The notes: generated by a model not told the origin, from the sequence alone. DNA of 56,704 bases from Bacteroidia bacterium (GCA_030427585.1 JAUIBW010000035.1:1-56704), one strand, 5' to 3'; numbered from the stretch's first letter, positions 1 to 8,566 are shown. Program-made: numbers and translations.

Positions 1-15
1 TTTGAGTTTATAACT

Positions 16-87
16 GAACGGAAAAGGTCTGAATCAAATTATAAGCTTTAAAACTTAGAGTGAATAGATAGTGTACCTTTTCCGTTC
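16..87. repeat. 13-bp inverted repeat with long spacer
   Basis: GAACGGAAAAGGT at 16-28 is matched by its exact reverse complement at 75-87, separated by 46 nt. The spacer is long for an intrinsic terminator, although a short T run follows the right arm. It may end the gene upstream of the window or be a dispersed intergenic repeat. Confidence 0.45.
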
Positions 88-154
88 TTTAAATTATAAA
101 ATATCTCAATGCTAATCTAAAGGAGTGTTTTGTAGTAATGGAATGGAGATAAAA

Positions 155-226
155 TGTATCGAGAATAGATTTTTAAACTATAACCCTATTCTCGATACAC
201 TTCTCCTAAAGTCGAATCGAATTGAC
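155..226. repeat. Dispersed palindromic repeat, family A, copy 1
   Basis: A perfect 14-bp stem, TGTATCGAGAATAG at 155-168 and its reverse complement at 186-199, is followed by TCGAATTGAC at 217-226. The same two modules recur at 28805-28859 and inside the nested palindrome at 33164-33370, and a fragment lies near 37255. It sits in the leader of the acyl carrier protein gene, so it could form an RNA hairpin there, but its recurrence in unrelated gaps favours a mobile or REP-like repeat. Confidence 0.7.
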
Positions 227-270
227 AGATCATAGTTAAAAATAAATATTAAATCAACTCTAATTACATT

Positions 271-525
271 ATGACAAAAGAAGAATTACTTTCTAAATTA
301 AAAACAATCATAACACCGTATGTACAAAATGAAGAAGGACTAACAACTCTTACAGAAGATACTGATTTTATAAAGGATCTGGAAATTAATTCAGCCAACC
401 TGGTAGATGTAGTGCTTGATGTAGAGGATGAATTCGATATTGAAATTGATAATGAATCGATGGAGAAAATGTTAACTGTTAAGGCTTCAATTACCGTAAT
501 AGAAGATAAATTAGCGTCCAAATGA
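271..525 (+). CDS. Acyl carrier protein
   Basis: An 84-residue acidic protein with the size and helical pattern of an acyl carrier protein. The expected phosphopantetheine attachment site is Ser41 in the stretch EINSANLVD, a divergent form of the usual DSL motif; the following DVEDEFDIEI helix is typical of the family. The gene overlaps the phosphopantetheinyl transferase gene by 4 nt (ATGA), so the two are probably translationally coupled and act as carrier and activating enzyme. Carrier proteins of this kind occur in flavobacterial flexirubin and aryl-polyene clusters, but no ketosynthase is present here, so the pathway is unknown. The pair may be the end of a cluster lying to the left. Confidence 0.9.
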   Translation: MTKEELLSKLKTIITPYVQNEEGLTTLTEDTDFIKDLEINSANLVDVVLDVEDEFDIEIDNESMEKMLTVKASITVIEDKLASK

Positions 526-1064
526 TAGGTAATGATATTGTAGACCTTCAATTAGCTAAAACCCAGAGTGACTGGCAGAGAAGAGGATGGCTTCAAAAAC
601 TATTTACCAAGCAGGAACAACAATATATTTTTACTTCAGAAAAAGCAGAAATACAACTCTGGCAGTTTTGGAGTATGAAAGAGGCGGCATATAAAGCTCA
701 TCAAAGGCGATTTAACTTTTCTCGAAGATATAACCCTCAAAATTTTCAATGTATGCCGAAAGGAGAGGTTTATGTTGATAATTATAGTTATAAAACATTT
801 ACAGAGATACAAAATGAATATGTATATAGCATTGCGATGACATCTGATGTAGCATATCACTCTTCAGTATATGATAAAACAATGAGTGCACGTTCTAAAT
901 TGAAAGAAATAATTTCTGAAAAACTAAATATAAATTTATCTCTGATTGATTTTATTAAGAATAGTAAAGGAATTCCGTTAGTGCATATTGACCAAAAAAC
1001 AATACAATTACCATTATCATTAACACATCACGGAAAGTACTCAGCATTTGTTGTTTCATTTTAA
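522..1064 (+). CDS. 4'-phosphopantetheinyl transferase superfamily protein
   Basis: A 180-residue protein with the two signature blocks of the family. The N-terminal GNDIVDL (residues 3-9, Asp5 and Asp8) and WSMKEAAYKA (residues 50-59, with Lys53 and Glu54) supply the magnesium-binding acidic residues. Such enzymes move the phosphopantetheine arm of coenzyme A onto the serine of a carrier protein, and the immediate 4-nt overlap with the acyl carrier protein gene points to that protein as substrate. The length fits a compact AcpS/Sfp-like form. The gene ends about 75 nt from the convergent YceI gene. Confidence 0.88.
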   Translation: MIGNDIVDLQLAKTQSDWQRRGWLQKLFTKQEQQYIFTSEKAEIQLWQFWSMKEAAYKAHQRRFNFSRRYNPQNFQCMPKGEVYVDNYSYKTFTEIQNEYVYSIAMTSDVAYHSSVYDKTMSARSKLKEIISEKLNINLSLIDFIKNSKGIPLVHIDQKTIQLPLSLTHHGKYSAFVVSF

Positions 1065-1140
1065 CAATTTGTCATTAATCGAGTTATATTTCAGAAGTAA
1101 TATTTTTCAGTAAAAAATGGAAGCAATCAGTTGCTAAAAA

Positions 1141-1728
1141 CTACCTAAGTATAGGAAAATAAAAACGTATATCTAATTTGTTTTGTTCTCGTTTATCGTG
1201 AATATTAACACCAAAATCACTAGAATAAATGGTAGTTTTGCCCAATAACTTTTTATCATCGAGAGAGAATGTAATAATCACTTCTTTTTGTATTCCTTTA
1301 ATAGTAAGATTACCAATAACTTTATAAGTATTGGTATCAAAAGCAACTACATGAGTGCTCACAAAACTTATTTTTGGGTATTTTTTTCTATAGAAGAATT
1401 TCTCCCACATTAAGTGTCCATCACGCAAAAAATTATCGGTATCTAGAGTATTAATAAGGGCAGTACCCTTAAAACTTGCATTCTCGGGATCTTTAGGATT
1501 AAAATTAATCTTAAAATCTAAACCTGCAATAGTACCAGAAGTTTTATCTTCTATGAAATTAAAAGAAACTCTAGACTTTTCTTTGTCAAAAACGATACCT
1601 TGATAATCATTGATTAAGGCATAATCAGAAATAGGACTGGTTGGTAATTGTGTAGCATTAGGAATAATATCTTGCCCAAATCCTTGAGCATACAAAACAC
1701 CAATCAATATGTAGAGAAAAGTTCTCAT
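1141..1728 (-). CDS. Secreted YceI-family protein
   Basis: A 195-residue protein with an N-terminal signal peptide of about 19 residues ending near GFGQ. The remainder has the YceI beta-barrel pattern: an early FDKEKSRVSFNF strand, a central block of SFKGTALINTLDTDN type, FVSTHVVAF, and a late NLTIKGIQKEV segment. Members of the family have a lipocalin-like fold that binds polyisoprenoids or amphiphiles in the periplasm. No substrate can be inferred from the neighbours. The gene is convergent with the phosphopantetheinyl transferase gene and probably monocistronic. Confidence 0.82.
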   Translation of the reverse strand: MRTFLYILIGVLYAQGFGQDIIPNATQLPTSPISDYALINDYQGIVFDKEKSRVSFNFIEDKTSGTIAGLDFKINFNPKDPENASFKGTALINTLDTDNFLRDGHLMWEKFFYRKKYPKISFVSTHVVAFDTNTYKVIGNLTIKGIQKEVIITFSLDDKKLLGKTTIYSSDFGVNIHDKREQNKLDIRFYFPILR

Positions 1729-1861
1729 AGGGATAATTATAATGTTACTAAGTTAGAAATAATCAAGAATCATTCCAAGGGTTTATTTACCCCAATTATA
1801 TACCATCATTCAACTATAAAACCAACAGGTGATTAACTTTTTGATTTACAGTTATTTAACT

Positions 1862-1893
1862 ATTGCAATGTATTATGATTGTAAATACTTTTG
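1862..1893 (+). promoter_or_regulatory. Putative Bacteroidota promoter for the serine protease gene
   Basis: TACTTTTG at 1886-1893 matches the Bacteroidota -7 consensus TAnnTTTG. ATTG at 1862-1865 lies 20 nt upstream, close to the -33 TTTG box. The predicted transcript would carry a leader of roughly 80 nt before the start codon at 1982. Confidence 0.45.
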
Positions 1894-1981
1894 CTCTTAA
1901 TAAAATTGCAATTTAAAAAGAAGTAGAGGGAACCTATGCATAAGAACTCTTGATATAACAAATTTTATAAAAACACAGATC

Positions 1982-3073
1982 ATGAAGAAAAATGGAATAT
2001 ATGAAGATCAGATAACAGATGAGACCACGATTATTGAAGAGGCTTTTGAAGGAAGTGGAGATACAATAGAATCTGAAGAATTTGATGATACTTTGGGAGA
2101 GGAAACAGAAGAATCTGCCAATGACTACTTAGAAGTGAGTAGCGAAAATAGTGGGAGTGATCAGGATTTTGAAGACTTAGAAACTCCTTTTGAAGGTAAT
2201 GAAAGTGGCACCACAGAAGGTTCTCAAACCGAAGAAGGAACTCTTGAAAAAGTTTCGGGCTACGACTATTCGGTATTAGAAGAGCAAGAAAGTGAAGAGG
2301 AAAATGAAGAACATCTTTTGGATGCATATTACGCAGAATTTGGAGATCCAACTGCAGCAATGCTAATGCGTAGCGAAAGTGGTAAGAAAATGATGCAGGA
2401 AGTTGTTATCGGTAAAGATGATCGTAAGCAAATTAAAGGAACAACCCAATATCCCTGGCGTGCTATCTGTTCTTTAAGAATTAAGGCAAAAGACGGCACT
2501 AATTGGATTGGTACAGGATTTCTAATTGGGCCCAGAACAGTTATTACGGCAGGTCATGTAGTTTATATGCATAAACATGGTGGTTGGGCTAAGAGTATAG
2601 AAGTGATCCCGGGAAGAAATGGAGCTAAAAAACCATACGGATCATGTAAAACTTCTCATTTCCATTCGGTTAAAGGATGGACCAAAAGTAAAAAGAGAAG
2701 CCATGATTATGGAGCTATTATACTACCCAAAAACTGTAAGTATGGTAACAAAGTAGGATATTTTGGATACGGAAATTATGGTTTCTTTGATTTATTAGGA
2801 CTAAAAGTAAATCTTTCTGGATATCCTGGAGATAAGCCTGCAGGTACACAATGGTGGCATGCCAGAAAAATTAAAGCAGTTACATCCAGAACATTAGTGT
2901 ACAATATTGATACTGCAGGAGGGCAAAGTGGTTCTCCCGTATGGCGAATCAAAAATGGTAAACGTTATGCTGTAGGAATCCATACCAACGGCTATTCTTT
3001 AGGAAATTCTGCTACTCGAATTACAAAACCCGTGTTTAAGAACCTTAAAAACTGGAAAAACAAGTACAAATAA
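1982..3073 (+). CDS. V8-like trypsin-fold serine protease with acidic N-terminal region
   Basis: A 363-residue protein. The C-terminal half is a trypsin-fold protease of the glutamyl endopeptidase (V8) type, with the triad visible as His192 in TAGHVVY, Asp242 in HDYGAIILP and Ser316 in GGQSGSPV. Residues 10-120 form a low-complexity, strongly acidic segment rich in Glu, Asp, Ser and Thr, which could be a pro-region or an interaction tail. There is no recognisable signal peptide (the start reads MKKNGIYEDQ), which is unusual for this family and suggests a cytoplasmic protease or a non-classical export route. A carboxypeptidase-regulatory-like gene and a small basic ORF follow in the same direction. 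The catalytic assignment is firm; the biological role is not. Confidence 0.85.
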   Translation: MKKNGIYEDQITDETTIIEEAFEGSGDTIESEEFDDTLGEETEESANDYLEVSSENSGSDQDFEDLETPFEGNESGTTEGSQTEEGTLEKVSGYDYSVLEEQESEEENEEHLLDAYYAEFGDPTAAMLMRSESGKKMMQEVVIGKDDRKQIKGTTQYPWRAICSLRIKAKDGTNWIGTGFLIGPRTVITAGHVVYMHKHGGWAKSIEVIPGRNGAKKPYGSCKTSHFHSVKGWTKSKKRSHDYGAIILPKNCKYGNKVGYFGYGNYGFFDLLGLKVNLSGYPGDKPAGTQWWHARKIKAVTSRTLVYNIDTAGGQSGSPVWRIKNGKRYAVGIHTNGYSLGNSATRITKPVFKNLKNWKNKYK

Positions 3074-3085
3074 TAGGTAAAACAG

Positions 3086-3124
3086 AAAGAATGAGCATTC
3101 TTCTTATAAAAATGCTCATTCTTT
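3086..3124 (+). terminator. Strong hairpin between the protease and the next gene
   Basis: AAAGAATGAGCATT at 3086-3099 and AATGCTCATTCTTT at 3111-3124 form a perfect 14-bp stem with an 11-nt loop. The right arm ends in TTT but no long T tract follows, so it may be a weak terminator, an attenuator or an RNA-stabilising hairpin that sets protease expression apart from the downstream gene. Confidence 0.6.
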
Positions 3125-3145
3125 AAAAAACAAATATAAGTATTA

Positions 3146-3409
3146 ATGGGAGCTACAATTAGAGGAAAAATAGTAGATCAAAAATCTAAAAAACCTGTAA
3201 AAGAAGCAGTAATAACTTTAACGATTACCGGGATGACACGGTTAGTCGATATAGCACAAGTAACCGATGATTTTGGTGCTTTTTTATGGAAAGATCTGGA
3301 ACCAGGAGAATACGATATACTAATTATGGCAGGTGGGTATACCAATAGGAAAATTTCAATACTACTAAATACAAATGAAGAACAGGAGGTTTTTATAGAA
3401 CTTTTCTAA
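3146..3409 (+). CDS. Stand-alone carboxypeptidase-regulatory-like (CnaB-type) domain protein
   Basis: An 87-residue protein made of one beta-sandwich domain: GATIRGKIVDQ at the start, a GxV-x-D-x-x-x-K-x-P pattern, then the FLWKDLEPGEYDILI core and the GGYTNRKI turn. In Bacteroidota this domain is normally the N-terminal part of a TonB receptor or a surface protein. Here it is the whole protein, without signal peptide or barrel. It follows the leaderless protease by 72 nt and a hairpin, in the same direction, so the two may be functionally linked, for example as substrate, adaptor or inhibitor; that is inference. Confidence 0.7.
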   Translation: MGATIRGKIVDQKSKKPVKEAVITLTITGMTRLVDIAQVTDDFGAFLWKDLEPGEYDILIMAGGYTNRKISILLNTNEEQEVFIELF

Positions 3410-3545
3410 TCACTAAAGAAGGATTGTTCGTACGTATCTTAAAATAAATATAAAGTACTACAAATGAGTAGACTAAAATTAAAAAAAATGATAACTTAGA
3501 AAGAGAATTAATTGTTAGTCGCGTGATTCACTAAAACTTTCCACT

Positions 3546-3704
3546 ATGAGTAGTACAGAAAAAACCACTAGAAAAAGACGATTCGCAGATTTTCAGAATA
3601 AATATCGTAGATCTTCTAATTTTGGATACGGATCAAAGAGAGACCAGTTTGCCATTGCCGGAAATGGCGATCTATCTATACCAGAAGATAGTAAAAAAGC
3701 ATAG
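3546..3704 (+). CDS. Small basic hypothetical protein
   Basis: A 52-codon frame from ATG at 3546 to TAG at 3704. The first two thirds of the product are rich in Lys and Arg (for example TRKRRF and NKYRRSS) with several aromatic residues; the tail is GDLSIPEDSKKA. It has no signal peptide or membrane segment and I recognise no family. It is third in line after the acidic protease and the CnaB-like gene. Its strong positive charge contrasts with the acidic protease N-terminus, which would permit an electrostatic contact, but no function can be assigned. It ends 11 nt from the convergent exporter gene. Confidence 0.5.
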   Translation: MSSTEKTTRKRRFADFQNKYRRSSNFGYGSKRDQFAIAGNGDLSIPEDSKKA

Positions 3705-3715
3705 TGATCGCTTTG

Positions 3716-4927
3716 TTAATTAGAAACACCTTGTTGTTTTGCAGATACTTTTAGATATACCAGGATTATAATTGAAAGTAGTGCACAGACCAAAAAACCT
3801 ATAAATAGAGGTAGGGTAGTACCTAAAACAAATCTTCCTATATAAGTGCTAATAGGAACTGCCATGATAGTAGAAATAAAGCCTGTGATTGCAGCACCTA
3901 TTCCCGCAATATGACCAATAGGTTGCATGGCCAACGCCCTTAAATTTCCAAATAAAAAACCAATAGCAAAAAACTGCATTCCGAAAAAAAGCAATAATAC
4001 ACCTATGCTTGGATTCGAAGAATTATAAAATAATACAATATATAAAAGCGAAATCGCAAAAAACGCCAATAGAGAAGTGGTAACCAGTTTCTCCATGCCA
4101 TATTTTAAAACCAGTGTTCCGTTTAAGAAAATAGCAGAACCTATAGAGATAGCTAAAAGACCAAATATATACGGAAACTCTTCTTTTAACTGATATTGTT
4201 GTTCAAAAATTTGCTGAGAAGTACTTAGGTATACCATAAAAGATCCTACAATAAATCCCGAAATAAGCGTATACCCAATAGTGGTTTTATATTGCATTAA
4301 TTCCTTTAGGCCATCTACAAAAATGGAAGATGTAAATTTTATACGGTTTGAGATTTCAAGGGTTTCGGCTTGTCGTTTCCAAAACCAAAAGGAAATTAGT
4401 ATACTAAATAGTACCTGCACATAAAATATAGCTTGCCAATCGTAATGATCTAATACAAATTTACCTAATGCAGGAGCAATAATAGGCACTAAAAGAAATA
4501 CTACAGTAATAAAAGACATAATACGTGCCATATAATCTCCACTATAAATATCTCGAATCATAGCAATTGCAATCGTTCTCGGAGCAGAGAGACCAATACC
4601 TTGCAGAATTCGTCCCAATACCATCATTTCTATGCTTCTAGCAAAAACACAGATAAAGCTTGCGATAATAAAAAGTAATAGTCCCATGTACACAACAGGT
4701 TTTCTACCTATACTATCTGATATGGGACCAAAAATTAATGGACCAATACCAAGGCCCAAAAAAATCATAGTTATTAATAACTGATTATCTGCAACTTGCC
4801 GGGTACCAATAGTGATTCCAATAATATCTAGCGCTGGTAAAAGCGCATCTATAGCCAAAGCTACGATAGACATTAGAGATGCCATAAGGGTTACAAATTC
4901 GAACTGGGCAAGCTTCCTTTTTAACAT
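3716..4927 (-). CDS. MFS multidrug efflux transporter, Bcr/CflA type
   Basis: A 403-residue protein with about 12 hydrophobic segments and the drug:H+ antiporter-1 signatures: a first-helix region containing DALLPALDIIG and the loop motif GPISDSIGRKPV between helices 2 and 3 (motif A), then GRILQGIGLSAPRTIA in helix 4. This matches the Bcr/CflA branch, proton-driven inner-membrane exporters of drugs such as bicyclomycin or chloramphenicol in characterised members. The substrate here is unknown. The gene stands alone, convergent with the small ORF to its left. Confidence 0.85.
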   Translation of the reverse strand: MLKRKLAQFEFVTLMASLMSIVALAIDALLPALDIIGITIGTRQVADNQLLITMIFLGLGIGPLIFGPISDSIGRKPVVYMGLLLFIIASFICVFARSIEMMVLGRILQGIGLSAPRTIAIAMIRDIYSGDYMARIMSFITVVFLLVPIIAPALGKFVLDHYDWQAIFYVQVLFSILISFWFWKRQAETLEISNRIKFTSSIFVDGLKELMQYKTTIGYTLISGFIVGSFMVYLSTSQQIFEQQYQLKEEFPYIFGLLAISIGSAIFLNGTLVLKYGMEKLVTTSLLAFFAISLLYIVLFYNSSNPSIGVLLLFFGMQFFAIGFLFGNLRALAMQPIGHIAGIGAAITGFISTIMAVPISTYIGRFVLGTTLPLFIGFLVCALLSIIILVYLKVSAKQQGVSN

Positions 4928-5165
4928 TGGGCAAAATTAGAGTATTTACCAGTATGAAGAATTATGAAAAGTGTTATATAATACATAAAAAAAAGTTATA
5001 AAAAAAGGTAGGCTACAACTCGGTTTTTTATTGTTTTTAATCTTGAAATAAAGGTTTATTATATTTTACATGCTGATTTACTGAAACTTATGTTAAAAAA
5101 ACATACTGATATTGAAAAAAATGGTATATTATTTGATATGATAATTAGCATATTCTTTATAAAAA

Positions 5166-5741
5166 ATGAAAACTCTCTTTTTACTATTTATGGGTTGTTT
5201 ACTAATAAGCTGTGGAAGTTCACAAAATCTGGCGATATCTACAGAACAAAGTAAAGCTTTAGATGAATTAGTAGCACAAAAAAAGCTCGAGATTATATCT
5301 GATTGGGCATCTCCAATATCGTCGAGTACAGGTTTAAATGCATTGGTTAATAGCGGGTTATTGCCTGTAGGAAGTACAGGTAATACTATAAATCTAATCG
5401 GAAATTTTAATCATTTCAGAATCCTGAGAGATAGCATCTCTGTGTATTTACCATATTATGGAGAACGCCAAATATCTGCAGGGTTTAGTAACCGAAATAA
5501 TAATATAGAATTTGATGGTGTACCAGAACATACTAAGGTTACATATAATGAAAAAAAGCAACGGTATTTGATAAATTTTGAAGTTAGGAATGCTACAGAG
5601 TGGCTTAGAATCGCTATAACACTATATCCAAATTTAAGAAGTGATATTATGATACAAAGTAATCACCGAACAGCAATACGGTATAGAGGTATGGTGTCTA
5701 AGTTAGAAGAGAAGAATCATACTGCAGTATCCAATAATTAG
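5166..5741 (+). CDS. DUF4251 lipoprotein
   Basis: A 191-residue protein whose N-terminus ends in the lipobox LISC with Cys16, so it should be a membrane-anchored lipoprotein. The body matches the DUF4251 family of Bacteroidota, recognisable by the FNHFRILRDSISVYLPYYGE stretch and the later EFDG and YLINFEVRN segments. Members are around 170-190 residues and have no settled function. The gene has its own upstream region and no obvious operon partner. Confidence 0.8.
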   Translation: MKTLFLLFMGCLLISCGSSQNLAISTEQSKALDELVAQKKLEIISDWASPISSSTGLNALVNSGLLPVGSTGNTINLIGNFNHFRILRDSISVYLPYYGERQISAGFSNRNNNIEFDGVPEHTKVTYNEKKQRYLINFEVRNATEWLRIAITLYPNLRSDIMIQSNHRTAIRYRGMVSKLEEKNHTAVSNN

Positions 5742-5783
5742 GCTAAATCAAAACAGATAGTAGAGAAGCATTCAAGTATTCTA

Positions 5784-6393
5784 TTTTACATAATATAAAT
5801 TATAGTACAAATGTATTTATTGAAGCAAATTGACGGATGCTTGCATTTTACATAATTGCAGATATAACAACACTCCAGTGTTTTATATCGATAGTAATTA
5901 TGTAAAAGTCAATTTGCGGTTAATAGTCACATCCGTAGCTATAATGTAATACTATGTAAAATATCCCAGGATAATTCTATTTAATAATAATCGTAGCTAC
6001 TTGGGTCATTAAAATTATTTTATGGCGTTTATGATTAAACTTCACGTTAGACATTTGTAACTATAATTTGCCGTTATGTAAAATTGCCGCTGCCTATGCG
6101 CTCGATTGTTTTATAAAAATTAAAATGCCTGATATGGCATTTATTTTTACACACAATATCCAACCGCATAGCCCACGCCAAAAAAAGCAAAACTTTTAGG
6201 TAGCTTATAAAGGGTTTGCATATCTTTTTGTCTTGATACAAAAAGAAACAAAAAAATCAAGGCTGCACAAAACTTTGGAAACAATGTACGGCGCAGTCGC
6301 TATATTTTAGAAAACATTCTGACTCATAAGATTGCTTAGAAATCCCTTGTAAAAATGAAACCATTAAGAAACTGTATTACTAATTTACATAAT
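5784..6393. repeat. Non-coding stretch with six TTTTACATAA-type motifs and a nested palindrome
   Basis: The 665-nt gap before the helicase remnant holds TTTTACATAAT at 5784 and 5846, the inverted form at 5897, 5953 and 6074, and a shorter copy at 6384. Around the second and third copies lies a nested palindrome: GCAAATTGAC 5825-5834 with its complement at 5908-5917, TTTTACATAATT 5846-5857 with 5896-5907, and AACACT/AGTGTT at the centre (5869-5882). At 6224-6245 CTTTTTGT and ACAAAAAG flank a short spacer within a sequence type common between flavobacterial genes. No protein-coding gene is evident. The pattern suggests a recombination or mobile-element scar. Confidence 0.5.
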
Positions 6394-6406
6394 GTTTGTA
6401 ATTTCA

Positions 6407-6646
6407 TCAATCATTTTCTTTGATGTCTAAATGATTACTCCAAATCTTAATATCCTCATTAGGAACAGCAATCCAAAGAAGCCTTTTTGGTCTTGAGCAA
6501 GCAACATATACCAGCCTTAACTCTTCTTTGTCTTTTCTTCTCTTAAACAAATCAGTTTCATTGTAATTTTCAGCTAGTATTGTTGAGTAGTTTTTAGTAG
6601 CAGAATCTTTCTTTAAAAACAATAATAAAACTTCAAACGTTTGACC
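6407..6646 (-). pseudogene. C-terminal remnant of a UvrD/PcrA-like helicase
   Basis: An open frame that reads from just after a TAA at 6647-6649 to a stop at 6407. It starts with GQTFEVLLLFLKK, the end of helicase motif V (usually KGQTF), and contains EELRLVYVACSRPKRLLWIA, the motif VI region of superfamily 1A helicases. Everything upstream of motif V is missing and the frame has no ATG; the first alternative start would be TTG at 6622. The sequence recalls helicases of the GajB type found in Gabija defence systems, but the fragment is too short to say. It abuts the stop codon of the next gene, so a deletion or rearrangement joined them. Confidence 0.7.
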
Positions 6647-6656
6647 TTAATTTGTT

Positions 6657-7547
6657 TTATGGTTTGGGTCTTAGTGTCTCAATAATCTGGGCATCTACCC
6701 AGAATATATCTACATTATCGTAGTTATACGGGGTCATATTCCTATTAAAGAAAAGATATTTACCATCTGGTGTCACACAGGCAACCGCTTCCCAGCCTTT
6801 GGTATTTACTTTGTCTCCCATGTTAATAGCTTCTCCCCATGAGCCATCTTGCTGTTTAAAGCTAATATAGATATCAGAATTACCATATCCACTCTCTCGC
6901 CTGCCATCCCATATCAAATAGGATTCATCTGGTGCGATGAAGGGGTGAGCATTCATTCGTCCGGTATTAATCTCTTTACCAAATGGCCTCGGTTCTTCAC
7001 GTTTGCCATCTATTACTTGTGAATAACGAATAATGCCATCTCCATCTGGCATGCCAATCTCATCAAAAACATAGGTTCCTTTTGATGATGCTGTAAGGCG
7101 CATGATCTCTATCTCCTCGAAAGAAGAGCCAAGTTTTTTTAACTCTGACCAGCCTCCAGTTTCGGTACGCTCTCTATAACTTCTGCCCAAGTGCATAGTC
7201 TTACCATCGGGTGAAATAAAGGGAGTTCCTACTCTGGATGATACAACAGACTCCTGCCACTCGTTATTTTGATATTGAAAAACAACAAGTTCCTGTTTTT
7301 TAGTGACTTTATTATCCCTAATAAAATAGAACTCCTTCATATCTGGTGTGAAGACACCACTAACTTCCCACCCCTCTGTCGTAACCATATCGGGAGCGAA
7401 AGGTTCAGGAACTAAACCTGGTGGTTTTTGGTTAAGATAGAGACTTTCTATAGTTAGTTGCTCGTTATCATTTGAGCTCTTTTTTTTAGTATTGCAGGCA
7501 TTAAAAACCAGTAACACAAGTATCAAAATACAATATGCTTTTTTCAT
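6657..7547 (-). CDS. PD40-type beta-propeller lipoprotein
   Basis: A 296-residue protein. The N-terminus has a lipoprotein signal with lipobox FNAC (Cys18), followed by a Lys/Ser/Asn linker. The rest shows repeated WD40-like (PD40) blades, each with a motif such as FTPDMKEFYF, ISPDGKTMHL, IAPDESYLIW or VTPDGKYLFF, which also occur in TolB-type propellers. It should sit in an outer leaflet or periplasmic position and bind a ligand or protein; no enzymatic residues stand out. The C-terminus DAQIIETLRPK looks natural, so the gene is complete despite the truncated helicase next to it. Confidence 0.8.
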   Translation of the reverse strand: MKKAYCILILVLLVFNACNTKKKSSNDNEQLTIESLYLNQKPPGLVPEPFAPDMVTTEGWEVSGVFTPDMKEFYFIRDNKVTKKQELVVFQYQNNEWQESVVSSRVGTPFISPDGKTMHLGRSYRERTETGGWSELKKLGSSFEEIEIMRLTASSKGTYVFDEIGMPDGDGIIRYSQVIDGKREEPRPFGKEINTGRMNAHPFIAPDESYLIWDGRRESGYGNSDIYISFKQQDGSWGEAINMGDKVNTKGWEAVACVTPDGKYLFFNRNMTPYNYDNVDIFWVDAQIIETLRPKP

Positions 7548-7798
7548 AGGTTTTAGTTCTTTATTATATTATTAAATTTCACTTTGATTTAATCTCTTTT
7601 TCTTTTTTTATTAGCGAAAAAAGAGGCAAAAATATCATCCACACAGTTTTTCATCCTAAGACCATTGATTGCTGCTTGCTTGATTTTCAACGTTCTTTCT
7701 AATATGTCATTATAAACTCATTAAGTAAGTTTAAACATTGGATAAAAATTCATTTGAATCTCTCTTACTTACGTAATTTTCTTAATTAGATATTTACA

Positions 7799-8566
7799 TT
7801 ATTCCTTTTTTTCATCAGAAACTATACGAAACCCAAAATAGTCATATAACTCGCCATTAAAAGCGCTTCCATAGCGATAGGCAACACTACAAAAAGAGGC
7901 ATCAAGGCCCCAACCACCACCACGTATTACTCTTCGCTCTCCTTTATCTGCCCCCTTGGGATTGTTTTTAGGGCTGTTGGCATAATAATCACTTCCATAA
8001 ATATCCATACACCATTCCCAAACATTACCGCTCATATCATAAATTCCCAATTCGTTGGCTTTTTTACTCGCCACTGTATGAGTTTTTTTGCCAGAATTAC
8101 CATCATACCACCCCACTTTGTCAATATTATTACCACCGCTGTATTTGTAACCTTTGGATTCACTCCCGCCACGTGCCGCATATTCCCATTCTGCTTCATA
8201 AGGGAGGCGTACTTTTTGATCTAACTTATCAGAAAGCCAATTGGTATAATTCATCGCATCCTGCCAACTTACGTTTACTATAGGGTCGTTATCTTGCCAA
8301 CCCCAATCAGGCTCTTTAGGCATAGCTGTTCCCGTGGCGTTACAGTAATATCGGTATTGTGCAACGGTAACCTCTGTTTGGCTTATATTAAAACTCTTTA
8401 GGGGCACCTCATGAGTAGATCGTTGATCTTTATTACTTAAACCCCATTCGTCGCCCATGGTAAAAGTCCCACCTTGTATATGAACAAATTTTGGTAAGTT
8501 TTGTCCAAAGCTAATGTTTGTAATTAGAAGAATAATTAAACACGGTAATCCTGTTATGTTTCTCAT
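7799..8566 (-). CDS. Secreted FGE-sulfatase (SUMF1)-domain protein
   Basis: A 255-residue protein with a signal peptide (about 20 residues, ending SFGQ). It has the formylglycine-generating-enzyme fold markers: IQGGTFTMGDE near the start, EVTVAQYRYYC, NVSWQDAMNYTNWLS, VRLPYEAEWEYAARGG, MSGNVWEWCMD and RRVIRGGGWG. True formylglycine-generating enzymes carry two active-site cysteines after the GGSW block; here only one remains (SFCSVAYRYG), the earlier position reading GLDAS. A non-catalytic or different role is therefore likely, as in many secreted members of this superfamily. It lies in a run of minus-strand secreted proteins with the two propeller genes. Confidence 0.82.
   Translation of the reverse strand: MRNITGLPCLIILLITNISFGQNLPKFVHIQGGTFTMGDEWGLSNKDQRSTHEVPLKSFNISQTEVTVAQYRYYCNATGTAMPKEPDWGWQDNDPIVNVSWQDAMNYTNWLSDKLDQKVRLPYEAEWEYAARGGSESKGYKYSGGNNIDKVGWYDGNSGKKTHTVASKKANELGIYDMSGNVWEWCMDIYGSDYYANSPKNNPKGADKGERRVIRGGGWGLDASFCSVAYRYGSAFNGELYDYFGFRIVSDEKKE

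Noticed and set aside
264..551. Open frame of 95 codons on the minus strand over the acyl carrier protein
   Set aside because: It is a mirror of the acyl carrier protein gene, with Ser/Thr-rich low-complexity content and no family features.
2031..2360. Minus-strand frame over the acidic part of the protease gene
   Set aside because: It arises from the Glu/Asp-rich codons read backwards (Leu/Phe-rich product) and is not a gene.
5825..5917. Integron attC site
   Set aside because: The folded shape is suggestive, but the core-site consensus (GTTRRRY and its partner) is absent and no integron integrase is present.
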